Source of the DNA: Clostridiales bacterium
GTDB taxonomy: Bacteria > Bacillota > Clostridia > Oscillospirales > CAG-272
Reading direction: 5' to 3'
Length of the DNA stretch: 62,365 nt
Assembly: GCA_012837425.1 (NCBI GenBank)
Contig: DURE01000057.1
Coordinates: 1 to 62,365, forward strand
The notes beneath the pieces were generated by a model. The model ran no database searches. It had not been told where the DNA came from and was given only the letters and a program-made list of their open reading frames with translations. The position numbers and the translations under genes were made by a program. Below, in pieces: positions 8,395 to 16,168 of the stretch (its first letter is position 1; every line of letters begins with the position of its first letter).

Positions 8395-8898
8395 TCAGCC
8401 ATAAATATAGCGTATCACGAATGGCACCGTAAGCATATCCGAGCAACCAATGGCCGCAGCCCTGACTGCGGCTTCAACATCCCCTTCCCCCCGGCGGCAG
8501 AGTGCGTCGGCTAGTATGGTCCGGGCGTTGTACTCGACCAAAAGGCCAAGCGCCTTTGCGGCTCTGGTAATTTCGGCGCAGAGGGCGTCGATTTCGTTAA
8601 ATTCCCCGCGCCCCACTTCTTCGTCGCCGGCCGGAAAACGACTGACAAACCCCGCAACCTCCCGTCCGTCGGGATAAACAAACCGCCAGGCCGGGTACTC
8701 TGTATTAACGGTAAATCCCCCGATAAATCTTGAGCCGTCGGGATAGTAGTACACCCCCCTTCCGGTCTGGCTAGCGCCGTCGATGGTGCCGGAGTAGCGC
8801 CTGCCGTCGCCAAAGTCTATTGTCCCGCGCCCGTGCGGCAGGCCGTCGGGCCCGACCTCACCGGTATATTTTTCTTCTTTGCCGTTAATATCATCCAT
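8395..8898 (-). CDS. MORN-repeat protein
   Basis: A 167-residue cytoplasmic protein with MORN motifs in its first half: YTGEVGPDGLPHGRGTIDF, YSGTIDGASQTGRGVYYYP and SRFIGGF at about residues 10-65, each with the Y-x-G-x(2)-x-G-x-G pattern. The second half (ALCAEITRAAKALGLLVEYN) is helical and not recognised. MORN repeats bind membranes or proteins. Start ATG 8898 is preferred to the upstream ATG 8937 because the latter would run into the divergent GpsA-like gene; GGTGG lies upstream. The divergent spacer to the next gene is only 29 bp. Confidence 0.7.
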   Translation of the reverse strand: MDDINGKEEKYTGEVGPDGLPHGRGTIDFGDGRRYSGTIDGASQTGRGVYYYPDGSRFIGGFTVNTEYPAWRFVYPDGREVAGFVSRFPAGDEEVGRGEFNEIDALCAEITRAAKALGLLVEYNARTILADALCRRGEGDVEAAVRAAAIGCSDMLTVPFVIRYIYG

Positions 8899-8927
8899 AA
8901 ATATCACCACCCAAAAAGGAGTCTGAC

Positions 8928-9965
8928 ATGTCAACAATCACAATAGTAGGCGCCGGAATGATGGGCTCGGCCATGTCGGTCCCGGCAAGAGCCAACCGCC
9001 ACACCGTCCGCATTGTCGGCACCCCACTCGACCGCGAAATAATCGAGCACGCCCGGGCAACCGGAGAACACCTGACACTGAAGCGAAGGCTGCCCGACGA
9101 GATAAGCTATTACCAAATCGAGGAGCTTGACAGTGCGCTGGCCGGCGCCGACCTGCTTGTCTGCGGCGTCTCAAGCTTCGGACTTGACTGGTTTATCGAA
9201 AATATTATCCCGAAAATCCCCGAATCGCTCCCGGTCCTCTCGGTTACCAAGGGAATGATGAATATCGGGGAGGGTCGGCTCATATCATATCCTGAGGTGT
9301 TTGAAGCGTCGACAAAAAAGAAAATTTCCTTCAATGCCATAGGCGGCCCCTGCACCAGCTACGAGCTGGCCGACCGCGACCCGACGGTGGTCACCTTCTG
9401 CGGTCGGGACATATCCACCCTTCGCTGGATTAAATCGCTTTTTGAGACCGACTTTTACCACATCAGCCTGTCAACCGACGTGCGCGGGGTCGAGTGCGCG
9501 GTGGCGTTGAAAAATGCCTACGCGCTGGGCGTCTGCCTGGCTATCGGCCTGTCATACCGGCGCCAGGGGCGCGAATTTGAACACTACAACTCGCAGGCCG
9601 CGCTTTTCGGCCAGTCGGTGCGCGAAATGTCACGTCTGCTTGATCTCTGCGGCGGGCGGCCGGATAACATAATGCTCGGCGCCGGAGACCTTTATGTCAC
9701 GGTGTTCGGCGGGCGCACGCGCAAAATCGGAATTCTGCTCGGCAGCGGCCTGCCCTTTGACGAGGCCATGAAAAAGCTGGCCGGCATCACGCTTGAATCG
9801 GTGGTCATCGCCCGCAGGACCACCACGGCGGTGCGCGAGCTGATTGCCGCCGGGCGCGCGGCCGAATCGGATTTTCCGCTTATACTGCATGTCGACGCTA
9901 TAATCCGGTGTGGCGAGCCGGTAAATATCCCCTGGAGAGCCTTTGAAACAGAGACAATAATCTGA
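8928..9965 (+). CDS. Glycerol-3-phosphate dehydrogenase-like (GpsA family)
   Basis: A 345-residue NAD(P)-dependent dehydrogenase. The Rossmann motif ITIVGAGMMGSAMS is at residues 4-17; a catalytic-Lys segment VECAVALKNAYALGVCLAIGL lies near 189-209 and the substrate-binding region GAGDLYVTVFGGRTRKIGILLGSG near 246-270 follows the GpsA pattern. GpsA converts DHAP to sn-glycerol-3-phosphate for phospholipids. The match is recognisable but divergent (usual ADLVLAVPSQ region reads ADLLVCGVSSFGLDWF), so another hydroxyacid or sugar-phosphate substrate is possible. AAAAAGGAG precedes the ATG. A small zinc-ribbon gene follows 23 nt downstream. Confidence 0.75.
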   Translation: MSTITIVGAGMMGSAMSVPARANRHTVRIVGTPLDREIIEHARATGEHLTLKRRLPDEISYYQIEELDSALAGADLLVCGVSSFGLDWFIENIIPKIPESLPVLSVTKGMMNIGEGRLISYPEVFEASTKKKISFNAIGGPCTSYELADRDPTVVTFCGRDISTLRWIKSLFETDFYHISLSTDVRGVECAVALKNAYALGVCLAIGLSYRRQGREFEHYNSQAALFGQSVREMSRLLDLCGGRPDNIMLGAGDLYVTVFGGRTRKIGILLGSGLPFDEAMKKLAGITLESVVIARRTTTAVRELIAAGRAAESDFPLILHVDAIIRCGEPVNIPWRAFETETII

Positions 9966-9988
9966 CCCTCACTAAGGAGTATTCTGCG

Positions 9989-10174
9989 ATGAGGTTATTC
10001 AGAGAAGCGCGCAACTCACTCATTTTGTGCCGGAACAGATGGCGCGACCGGAAAACCCATGTCTACCACAGGTGTCCGCACTGCCGCGCCATGCTCCGGC
10101 TCCCGAGGCGCCCCGGCTTTCACGGCGTCACCTGTCCGCGCTGCAGCCGGCATTTTGATATGACCGTCAAATAA
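9989..10174 (+). CDS. Small zinc-ribbon protein
   Basis: A 61-residue basic protein with two CxxC knuckles, RCPHC and TCPRC, about 20 residues apart, as in a zinc ribbon. AAGGAG sits before the ATG, so translation is likely. It is probably cotranscribed with the GpsA-like gene. Function is unknown; nucleic-acid or protein binding is the usual role of such ribbons. Confidence 0.75.
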   Translation: MRLFREARNSLILCRNRWRDRKTHVYHRCPHCRAMLRLPRRPGFHGVTCPRCSRHFDMTVK

Positions 10175-10299
10175 GCCGGGGGCTGCGGCACGCACCTTTT
10201 TAATTTACATACTTCCCTGCCGGTTTATAATACCAAATCACAGTTTAATAAAATACTACTACTAATACTAACATAATTTCATAATTATTGCAAGCGATT

Positions 10300-10326
10300 G
10301 CAGCGCGGGTTGTGTGCCCGCGCTGC
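10300..10326 (+). terminator. Terminator after the zinc-ribbon gene
   Basis: A perfect 10-bp stem (GCAGCGCGGG / CCCGCGCTGC) with a 7-nt loop is followed by TATGTTTTT on the plus strand. Confidence 0.7.
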
Positions 10327-10398
10327 TATGTTTTTACTATTTTCCCCCAAAGAGTTTCCCTCGCCATTTGCCTTGCTAAAAACTTTTTATTCTCTTGT

Positions 10399-10587
10399 TC
10401 ATTTCTTTTCTTTGTGCGCACAAAATTGTTTTTGTGATTTTCGGGTTTTTGAGTAACCTGCACATGCAGTGCTCATCGGGCAGCCCGAGCAGCAGGCGCC
10501 TTTTTTCTTTCTCTGCCGCAGCCACAGAAGGGCGCCGCAGATAGCGAGCGCCACCGCGGCAATTATCAGGTAATCAAGCCAAAACAT
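10399..10587 (-). CDS. FeoB-associated Cys-rich membrane protein
   Basis: A 62-residue protein: one N-terminal transmembrane helix (MFWLDYLIIAAVALAICGAL) and a cytoplasmic tail with CCSGCPMSTAC plus a terminal Cys (FCAHKEKK). This matches the small Cys-rich proteins found after feoB in many Firmicutes, which may bind or hand on iron. Translation is taken from ATG 10587, 29 nt after the feoB stop. The family role is not well defined. Confidence 0.85.
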   Translation of the reverse strand: MFWLDYLIIAAVALAICGALLWLRQRKKKGACCSGCPMSTACAGYSKTRKSQKQFCAHKEKK

Positions 10588-10616
10588 ATGGGGCACCTGC
10601 CTTTCCTTGATATTTT

Positions 10617-12629
10617 CTATATAAACAGCGAACCTACCGAGAAGACCGCAAAGGACATAATCCACGCGACAACACACTGTCCCAAAACAACCGCTAAGGT
10701 TTTCACACCCGAGCCGAGTTCGCGCCGGATAGTGGCGGTCGCCGCAATGCAGGGAGTGTAAAGCAGGGTAAAAACCAGAAAGCTCATGGCCGAGAGAGTT
10801 GAGAACATAGCCGGCAGCGCCACATAAAGCTCAGCGACCCCGACGCCCGAGAGCACTCCCAGGGTGCTCACCACCGCCTCCTTGGCAGAAAAACCGGCCA
10901 CAAGCGCGGTAGCCGCCTTCCAATCCCCGAATCCCAGAGGCCTGAAAATCGGGGCAATCAGCCTGCCTGCCGCCGCCAGAAGGCTCTCGGAGCTGTCGGT
11001 CACGAAATTCATACCGGTATCAAATGACCCGAGGAACCAAATAACAACCGTCGCAACAAAAATGACTGTAAACGCCCTTTGCAGAAAATCCCGCGCCTTC
11101 TCCCACAACAGCAGCAAAACACTCCGGGGCGAGGGCAGGCGATAGTCGGGCAGCTCCATCACAAAGGGAACAGGCTTGCCGCGAAAGGCGGTTTTGTTTA
11201 GAATCAGCGCGACAAGTATCCCGGTCAGAATCCCGAGGAGGTAGAGGGCAATCATCACATAGACCGCATACTTCGGGAAAAAAGCCGCACAGAAGACCGC
11301 GTAAATAGGGATTTTGGCCGAACAGCTCATAAACGGGGTGAGAATTATCGTAAGCTTGCGGTCGCGCTCGCTGGCCAGGGTCCGCGTCGCCATTATAGCT
11401 GGGACAGAGCAGCCGAACCCTATTATCATCGGCACGAAGCTCCGGCCTGACAGGCCTATGCGGCGGAGCAATCTGTCCACGACAAAGGCAACCCGCGCCA
11501 TATATCCGGTGTCCTCAAGTATCGACAGGAAGAAAAACAACACGATAATAATAGGCAGAAACGAGAGCACGCTGCCGATGCCGGAAAAAATACCGTCGAT
11601 TACAAGGCTATGTATAGCCGGGTCGACGCCGGTTTTGGTAAGCGCGTCGTCGATCAGCCCCGACAGTGAATCGATTCCCAGGAGGAAAAGGTCTGAGAGC
11701 GGTGTGCCGATAACCCCGAAGGTCAGCCAGAATATCAGCAGCATCACGCCGAAGAATATCGGCAGGGCAGTATATTTGCCGGTGAGCACGGTATCAATCT
11801 TTATGCTGCGCTGCCGCTCGCGGGTCTGGCCGGTCTTCTTGACCGTCTTTTTGCAGACCTTCTCGATAAAGGCATAGCGCATGTCGGCCATAGCCGCCCA
11901 GCGGTCAAGCCCGCGCTCGGTCTCCATCTCCAGAACCGAGTGCTCAATCATCTCAACTTCGTTTCTGCTCAGCCCCAGACTCTCGGCGAATCTGCCGTTG
12001 TCGTCCCCCTCAATGAGTCGGGTTGCGGCATATCTCGGCGGCAGGCCGAGTTTCTCTGCGTGGTCCTCCACCATGTGGGACACCGCATGTATGCAGCGGT
12101 GGACCGGCCCCTCGGGGCAGAAATCCCGAATTTTCGGGCGCATCCTGTTTTCGGCGGTCTGTACTGCGGTGCTCACCAGCTCGGCAATACCCTCTTTTTT
12201 GGCCGCCGATATTGGCACAACCGGCACGCCGATAAGCTCGGAGAGCCGCCTGGTGTCGACCGTTCCCCCGCTGGCCCGCACCTCGTCCATCATGTTGAGC
12301 GCGATGATAGTCGGGATGTTAAGCTCAAGGAGCTGAAGTGTGAGATACAGATTCCTCTCTATGTTGGTGGCGTCTACTATGTTTATAATCCCGTCGGGCT
12401 TTCCGTTGAGCAGGAAATCCCGGGTTACCACTTCCTCGGACGAATAGGGATTTATCGAATAAATCCCGGGCAGGTCAACTACCGTGTTTCCTTTTGCGTA
12501 TTTGATTTCGCCGCTTTTTTGCTCGACAGTCACTCCCGGGAAGTTCCCCACACGCTGGTTTCCCCTGGTAAGCATGTTGAAAAGCGTGGTTTTTCCGCTG
12601 TTCTGGTTGCCGGCCAGCGCAAATATCAT
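10617..12629 (-). CDS. feoB: FeoB ferrous iron transporter
   Basis: A 670-residue Fe(II) importer. The N-terminal G domain has G1 GNQNSGKTT (7-15), G3 DLPG (52-55) and G4 NMMD (112-115). After the helical regulatory domain come two Gate regions with conserved membrane Cys (GFGCSVPAIMATRTL and FMSCSAKIPIYAVF) and the C-terminal membrane segments. Start ATG 12629 follows GGAGGAAACGAGA; upstream in-frame codons overlap feoA. The upstream feoA frame unusually reads 155 nt into this gene. The iron-linked promoter before feoA should control it. Confidence 0.97.
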   Translation of the reverse strand: MIFALAGNQNSGKTTLFNMLTRGNQRVGNFPGVTVEQKSGEIKYAKGNTVVDLPGIYSINPYSSEEVVTRDFLLNGKPDGIINIVDATNIERNLYLTLQLLELNIPTIIALNMMDEVRASGGTVDTRRLSELIGVPVVPISAAKKEGIAELVSTAVQTAENRMRPKIRDFCPEGPVHRCIHAVSHMVEDHAEKLGLPPRYAATRLIEGDDNGRFAESLGLSRNEVEMIEHSVLEMETERGLDRWAAMADMRYAFIEKVCKKTVKKTGQTRERQRSIKIDTVLTGKYTALPIFFGVMLLIFWLTFGVIGTPLSDLFLLGIDSLSGLIDDALTKTGVDPAIHSLVIDGIFSGIGSVLSFLPIIIVLFFFLSILEDTGYMARVAFVVDRLLRRIGLSGRSFVPMIIGFGCSVPAIMATRTLASERDRKLTIILTPFMSCSAKIPIYAVFCAAFFPKYAVYVMIALYLLGILTGILVALILNKTAFRGKPVPFVMELPDYRLPSPRSVLLLLWEKARDFLQRAFTVIFVATVVIWFLGSFDTGMNFVTDSSESLLAAAGRLIAPIFRPLGFGDWKAATALVAGFSAKEAVVSTLGVLSGVGVAELYVALPAMFSTLSAMSFLVFTLLYTPCIAATATIRRELGSGVKTLAVVLGQCVVAWIMSFAVFSVGSLFI

Positions 12630-12861
12630 TCTCGTTTCCTCCAGAAGCAATCCCAATGCACGCGGCATCCTCGAGCCGCAGAGTTAAAAAGTACCCGCGG
12701 ACACATATCTCAATAGGGTCGCCGAGCGGCGCCCTTTTTCTGACGGTTACCTTTGTTCCTGGAATGAGTCCCATATCAATTAGCCGGTGCCGGAGCGCCC
12801 CGCACCCCCCGACATACTCAATAATACCACTTTCCCCGGGCGGCAGTTTGTCAAGCGTCAT
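12475..12861 (-). CDS. feoA: FeoA with a read-through C-terminal extension
   Basis: Residues 1-72 from ATG 12861 are a normal SH3-like FeoA domain: MTLDKLPPGESGIIEYVGG, RHRLIDMGLIPGTKVTV, DPIEICVRGYFLTLR. FeoA partners FeoB in ferrous iron uptake. Family members end close to this point, but here no stop follows and the frame continues for ~55 more residues inside feoB (12475-12629, other frame) as a basic, low-quality sequence. This may be a lost stop codon, an assembly error or a real extension. AGGAG precedes ATG 12861. The gene starts about 35 bp after the predicted transcription start. Confidence 0.85.
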   Translation of the reverse strand: MTLDKLPPGESGIIEYVGGCGALRHRLIDMGLIPGTKVTVRKRAPLGDPIEICVRGYFLTLRLEDAACIGIASGGNENDICAGRQPEQRKNHAFQHAYQGKPACGELPGSDCRAKKRRNQIRKRKHGS

Positions 12862-12880
12862 ATGCTTTCCTCCCCGCATT

Positions 12881-12932
12881 GTTAGTCATTGCTAACTACT
12901 CGTATGTTAGCACACGCTAACTTCTTTGTCAA
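12881..12932 (-). promoter_or_regulatory. feo promoter with two metalloregulator-like operators
   Basis: On the minus strand TTGACA (12927-12932) and TAACAT (12904-12909) are 17 bp apart. Two 16-bp palindromes of the form GTTAG-N6-CTAAC lie at 12906-12921 (between -35 and -10) and 12881-12896 (just past the start site), 25 bp apart. Placement would block polymerase. The half-site resembles DtxR/IdeR-type iron-repressor boxes; the regulator identity is inference from the iron-uptake context. Confidence 0.75.
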
Positions 12933-13040
12933 GTATTTTTGCAAATTTTCTCATTTGCACAAAAGTGGCATAAATGAGTTTTATAACTCCTCAAATATTG
13001 CACATACAGCCCGGAAAGCCGGCCTGGGTCTTTACATATC

Positions 13041-13069
13041 TTGACATTTGTTTATTGTTATGATATAAT
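13041..13069 (+). promoter_or_regulatory. Consensus promoter of the KamA-like gene
   Basis: A perfect TTGACA-17 bp-TATAAT. The transcript would start near 13076 and carry a short hairpin (CCGGCA...TGCCGG) before the AAAGGAGG ribosome site. Confidence 0.85.
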
Positions 13070-13135
13070 ATTTGTTAATAGAAGCCTACTCCGGCAATTT
13101 TGGTGCCGGTCAACACGAAAAAAAGGAGGAAATTG

Positions 13136-14269
13136 ATGGAGCAGAGAAAACACCTTACATGGAAAGAAGCACTTGCCCAGAGTTATCGGAGCGTGGAGGA
13201 CATCAGTAAAGTAATGCGGCTAACCGAGGCTGAAAAGTCAAAGATGGCGGATATTATAAAAAGGTATCCGATGTGCGTTACTCCTTACTATTTTTCTCTG
13301 ATTTATGCCGACGAAAAAGACGGCCCTATCTTCAGAATGGCAATTCCCGACGTCAACGAATTTACCGAGGGCGGAGAGCCCGATACCAGCGGTGAATATC
13401 AGAATACGGTTATCACCGGAATGCAGCACAAGTACAGGCAAACCGCCCTGATTTTGTCGACAGACCGCTGCGCCATGTACTGCCGGCACTGCTTTCGCAA
13501 GCGTATGGTGGGAGGGGGCGGCGATGAGGTGGCAAAATACCTGCCTGCCATGGCCGAATATATAAAATCCCACAGGGAGATAAACAATGTGCTTATATCG
13601 GGCGGCGACGCTTTTATGAACGAGAACGCGACAATTGAGAAATATCTGAAATACCTGGTCCCGCTGAAAAACCTTGATTTCATCAGGTTCGGCACAAGGA
13701 TGCCGGTCGTTTTGCCCCAGAGAATCACCGATGACCATGGGCTGCTCTCGATACTTGAGAAATACGGCAAACAAAAGAAAATCTATATAATCACCCAGTT
13801 CAACCACCCGCGCGAGCTGACCCCCGAGTCAGTCGCCGCAATAAGGGCACTACATGAGGTGGGGTGCTCTATCAGAAATCAGACCGTGCTGCTCCGGGGC
13901 GTCAACGACAACCCCGACACACTCGCTCTGCTCTTTGGAGAGCTGACCATGCAGGCCGTACACCCCTATTATGTATTCCAGTGCCGGCCGGCAAGGGGAG
14001 TGAAAAATCAATTCCAGCTGCCGCTGAAAAAGGGTGTAAAGATTGTTGACGAGGCCAAATCAAAGATGAACGGACAGGCTAAGGCCTTCAGGTACTGCAT
14101 GTCGCATAAAACCGGGAAAATCGAAATTCTGGGTCAAGCCCCCGGGCAGGAAGACTTTATGCTCTTCAAATACCATCAGGCAAAAGAAGACAGGGACGCC
14201 TCAAGGATATTTGCCCAGCGGGTGGACGACGATCAGAGGTGGCTTGACGAAATTGACGAAGTCGGATAA
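13136..14269 (+). CDS. KamA-family radical SAM aminomutase-like protein
   Basis: A 377-residue radical SAM enzyme of the lysine 2,3-aminomutase family. The cluster motif CAMYCRHCFRKR has Cys 112, 116 and 119; FGTRMPVVLPQRIT, ITQFNHPREL and NQTVLLRGVND are the PLP/SAM-barrel hallmarks of the family. The position of the lysine-binding Asp in true lysine 2,3-aminomutases (QCDLSLG) reads QCRPARG, so the substrate is probably not lysine. As I recall, glutamate 2,3-aminomutases also replace this Asp with a basic residue, so a dicarboxylic amino acid is a reasonable guess. Start ATG 13136 follows AAAGGAGG. Monocistronic, ended by the hairpin at 14311. Confidence 0.85.
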   Translation: MEQRKHLTWKEALAQSYRSVEDISKVMRLTEAEKSKMADIIKRYPMCVTPYYFSLIYADEKDGPIFRMAIPDVNEFTEGGEPDTSGEYQNTVITGMQHKYRQTALILSTDRCAMYCRHCFRKRMVGGGGDEVAKYLPAMAEYIKSHREINNVLISGGDAFMNENATIEKYLKYLVPLKNLDFIRFGTRMPVVLPQRITDDHGLLSILEKYGKQKKIYIITQFNHPRELTPESVAAIRALHEVGCSIRNQTVLLRGVNDNPDTLALLFGELTMQAVHPYYVFQCRPARGVKNQFQLPLKKGVKIVDEAKSKMNGQAKAFRYCMSHKTGKIEILGQAPGQEDFMLFKYHQAKEDRDASRIFAQRVDDDQRWLDEIDEVG

Positions 14270-14309
14270 TAGGATTTCTTACCTCAACTATTAACAAAAA
14301 ACATAAAAA

Positions 14310-14340
14310 ATCACCCGGGTCACTTCCCGGGTGATTATTT
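14310..14340. terminator. Bidirectional terminator
   Basis: Inverted repeat TCACCCGGG / CCCGGGTGA with A-run on the left and ATTTTAT on the right, between the KamA-like gene and the convergent decayed gene. Confidence 0.8.
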
Positions 14341-14359
14341 TATATTGTTTGTTGTTTGC

Positions 14360-14705
14360 CTATCCTCTCTTGAGAACTTTAAGGCTCGCGCCCTTTGATA
14401 TTTTCTCGACCGATTTTTCAATAATCCTGCCTACAGTGATGCCGGCCGAGCCGCGGACCTCAAATTCGGCCTCGCGCACCGTCAGCTTCCTGGCGTCAAG
14501 GTCGCCCGAGCCTGAAATCGAAGCCTTTAGCCGGTCAATGCTGCCCTTGCCGAGCTCTACGTCTCCCGAGCCGGCCCACCCCGTTCTCCCATTTTGACAC
14601 CGCCTGCGGCGTAATCTGCAGCGCGGCTGCCAGCTCGTCCTGGGTCATTCCCCTGCTTTTTCTCGTCTCGGCGACAATTCTCCCGAATTCGCTCAGATTT
14701 GCCAT
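14360..14705 (-). pseudogene. Decayed XRE regulator / GIN-domain-like gene
   Basis: From ATG 14705 the frame encodes an XRE helix-turn-helix (FGRIVAETRKSRGMTQDELAAALQITPQAVSKWENG) and then degenerates to a stop at 14535. From about 14597 a different frame reads GSGDVELGKGSIDRLKASIS, GSGDLDARKLTVREAEFEV, GSAGITVGRIIE and ends LKVLKRG at 14360, the repetitive beta-solenoid style of DUF2807/DUF4097 putative adhesin domains. The two halves abut out of frame, so an internal deletion or frameshift has joined the ends of one (or two) larger genes. Probably non-functional, although the HTH part could still be made. Confidence 0.65.
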
Positions 14706-15022
14706 GTCTGAATCTCCCTCTTTCCATATCCTGTGCCTGTATTGTAACATGCCGTGAGCAGGATTACAATAACCGCTTTGTTTATTTTTTGCATAAGAGT
14801 TTGCTCAAATAGAGATTTTAGGGCAAAAAATTCAACTTTCAGTTGTCCCGATATATCAACCGGCAGTTGAGCGCCCCAAGCGACAGGCAGAGCCTGCCAT
14901 CAGTCCGGAAAACACTTGAATTTGCTCCGAAAATATGGTATCATTTGAGCAAACACATGTCAATTTGGCGAGCAGATGCGTATGACTCTGCGATAACAGC
15001 AATAAAAGAGAGGACCCGTGAC
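14706..15022. promoter_or_regulatory. Upstream region of the glycosyltransferase gene
   Basis: No gene is seen here. Two short inverted repeats, CAACTTTCAGTTG (14833-14845) and CAACCGGCAGTTG (14857-14869), lie 24 bp apart upstream of a promoter TTGAAT-17 bp-TATCAT at 14916-14944. The repeats could be operator half-sites, but no regulator can be named. Confidence 0.4.
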
Positions 15023-16168
15023 ATGATTATCGTCGTTGCATGTGATGTCCCGCTCAAGGATAACAACGGCACGGCAATAGCGGCGGCAAACCTTATTGCC
15101 TCGCTCCGCGAAAAGGGGCATGAGGTGCGTGTCCTTTGCCCCGACCGGGTTTTGGCCGGCATGGAGAATTATTATGTTACCGCTCCGATAAACCTCGGAC
15201 CGCTGAACAGATACGTCGAGAAAAACGGGGTGGTGTTGTCCAAAAAAGACAAGAAAACCCTGCTCCGCGCGCTTGACGGCGTCGACGCGCTGCATGTCAT
15301 GACCCCCTTCTTCCTTTGCTGCGCCGCGGCACGGGAAGCGAGGAAACGGGGCATTCCGGTTACGGCCGGATTTCATTGCCAGGCCGAGAATTTCACAAAC
15401 CATATCTTCATGATGAATGTGCTGCCGGTAAACAAGCTTATCTATCAGATTTTTTATTACAGTCTTTTCCGCAGGGTCGACTGCATTCATTACCCCTCGC
15501 AGTTCATACGCTCGGTTTTCGAGAGCGAGACCAAGCGGTCGCTGCCCTGCCGGGTTATCTCAAACGGCGTGGGGCGAGAGTTTGTCAGGCGCCGGCGCGA
15601 GAAACCCGAAGAGTTCAAGAACAAATATGTCATCCTTTACACCGGCAGATACAGCCGCGAAAAGTCCCACCGGGTGCTGATAAAGGCTGTCGCGCGGTCA
15701 AAATACACCGACAAAATTCAGCTTATCTTTGCCGGGGACGGCCCGCTGCGCGAAAAGCTTGAGAAATACAGCAAAAAAAAGCTGAAAAACCAGCCGGTTT
15801 TTGGTTTTCACCCGCGCGCCGAACTTGTTGAAATAATAAATTACTCCGACCTGTATGTTCACCCGGCCGAAATCGAGATTGAGGCTATTGCCTGCCTTGA
15901 GGCCATTAAATGCGGGCTGGTGCCGGTTATCTCAAATTCCAGACGCAGCGCAACGCGGCACTTCGCGCTCGACGAGCGCAACCTCTTCAACTGCAACGAC
16001 CCGGCCGACCTCGCCAGAAAAATCGATTACTGGCTCGACCACCCCGAAGAAAGGGAGAGGTGCAGCCAGCGCTATCTCGGCTACACCAAGCGATTTGACC
16101 GCGATACCTGCATGAACGAAATGGAAAAAATGATAATTAACATAGTGCAGAAAAGACATGAAGCCTAA
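15023..16168 (+). CDS. Glycosyltransferase family 4 protein
   Basis: A 381-residue GT-B glycosyltransferase. N-terminal acceptor domain: MIIVVACDVPLKDNNGTA, HEVRVLCPD, GFHCQAENF. C-terminal donor domain: VILYTGRYSREKSHRVLIKAVA, IFAGDGPLREKLE, and the EIEIEAIACLEAIKCGLVPVIS segment in place of the E-x7-E motif, as in GT4 enzymes. Resembles alpha-glycosyltransferases acting on membrane lipids (diacylglycerol or phosphoinositide type). Start ATG 15023 has GAGAGGA upstream; 60 in-frame codons before it have no site. The next gene, an acyltransferase, overlaps its end by 11 nt, which supports a glycolipid pathway. Confidence 0.83.
   Translation: MIIVVACDVPLKDNNGTAIAAANLIASLREKGHEVRVLCPDRVLAGMENYYVTAPINLGPLNRYVEKNGVVLSKKDKKTLLRALDGVDALHVMTPFFLCCAAAREARKRGIPVTAGFHCQAENFTNHIFMMNVLPVNKLIYQIFYYSLFRRVDCIHYPSQFIRSVFESETKRSLPCRVISNGVGREFVRRRREKPEEFKNKYVILYTGRYSREKSHRVLIKAVARSKYTDKIQLIFAGDGPLREKLEKYSKKKLKNQPVFGFHPRAELVEIINYSDLYVHPAEIEIEAIACLEAIKCGLVPVISNSRRSATRHFALDERNLFNCNDPADLARKIDYWLDHPEERERCSQRYLGYTKRFDRDTCMNEMEKMIINIVQKRHEA

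Noticed and set aside
11940-12716. Plus-strand frame opposite feoB
   Set aside because: Antisense of the conserved FeoB G domain; no ribosome site.
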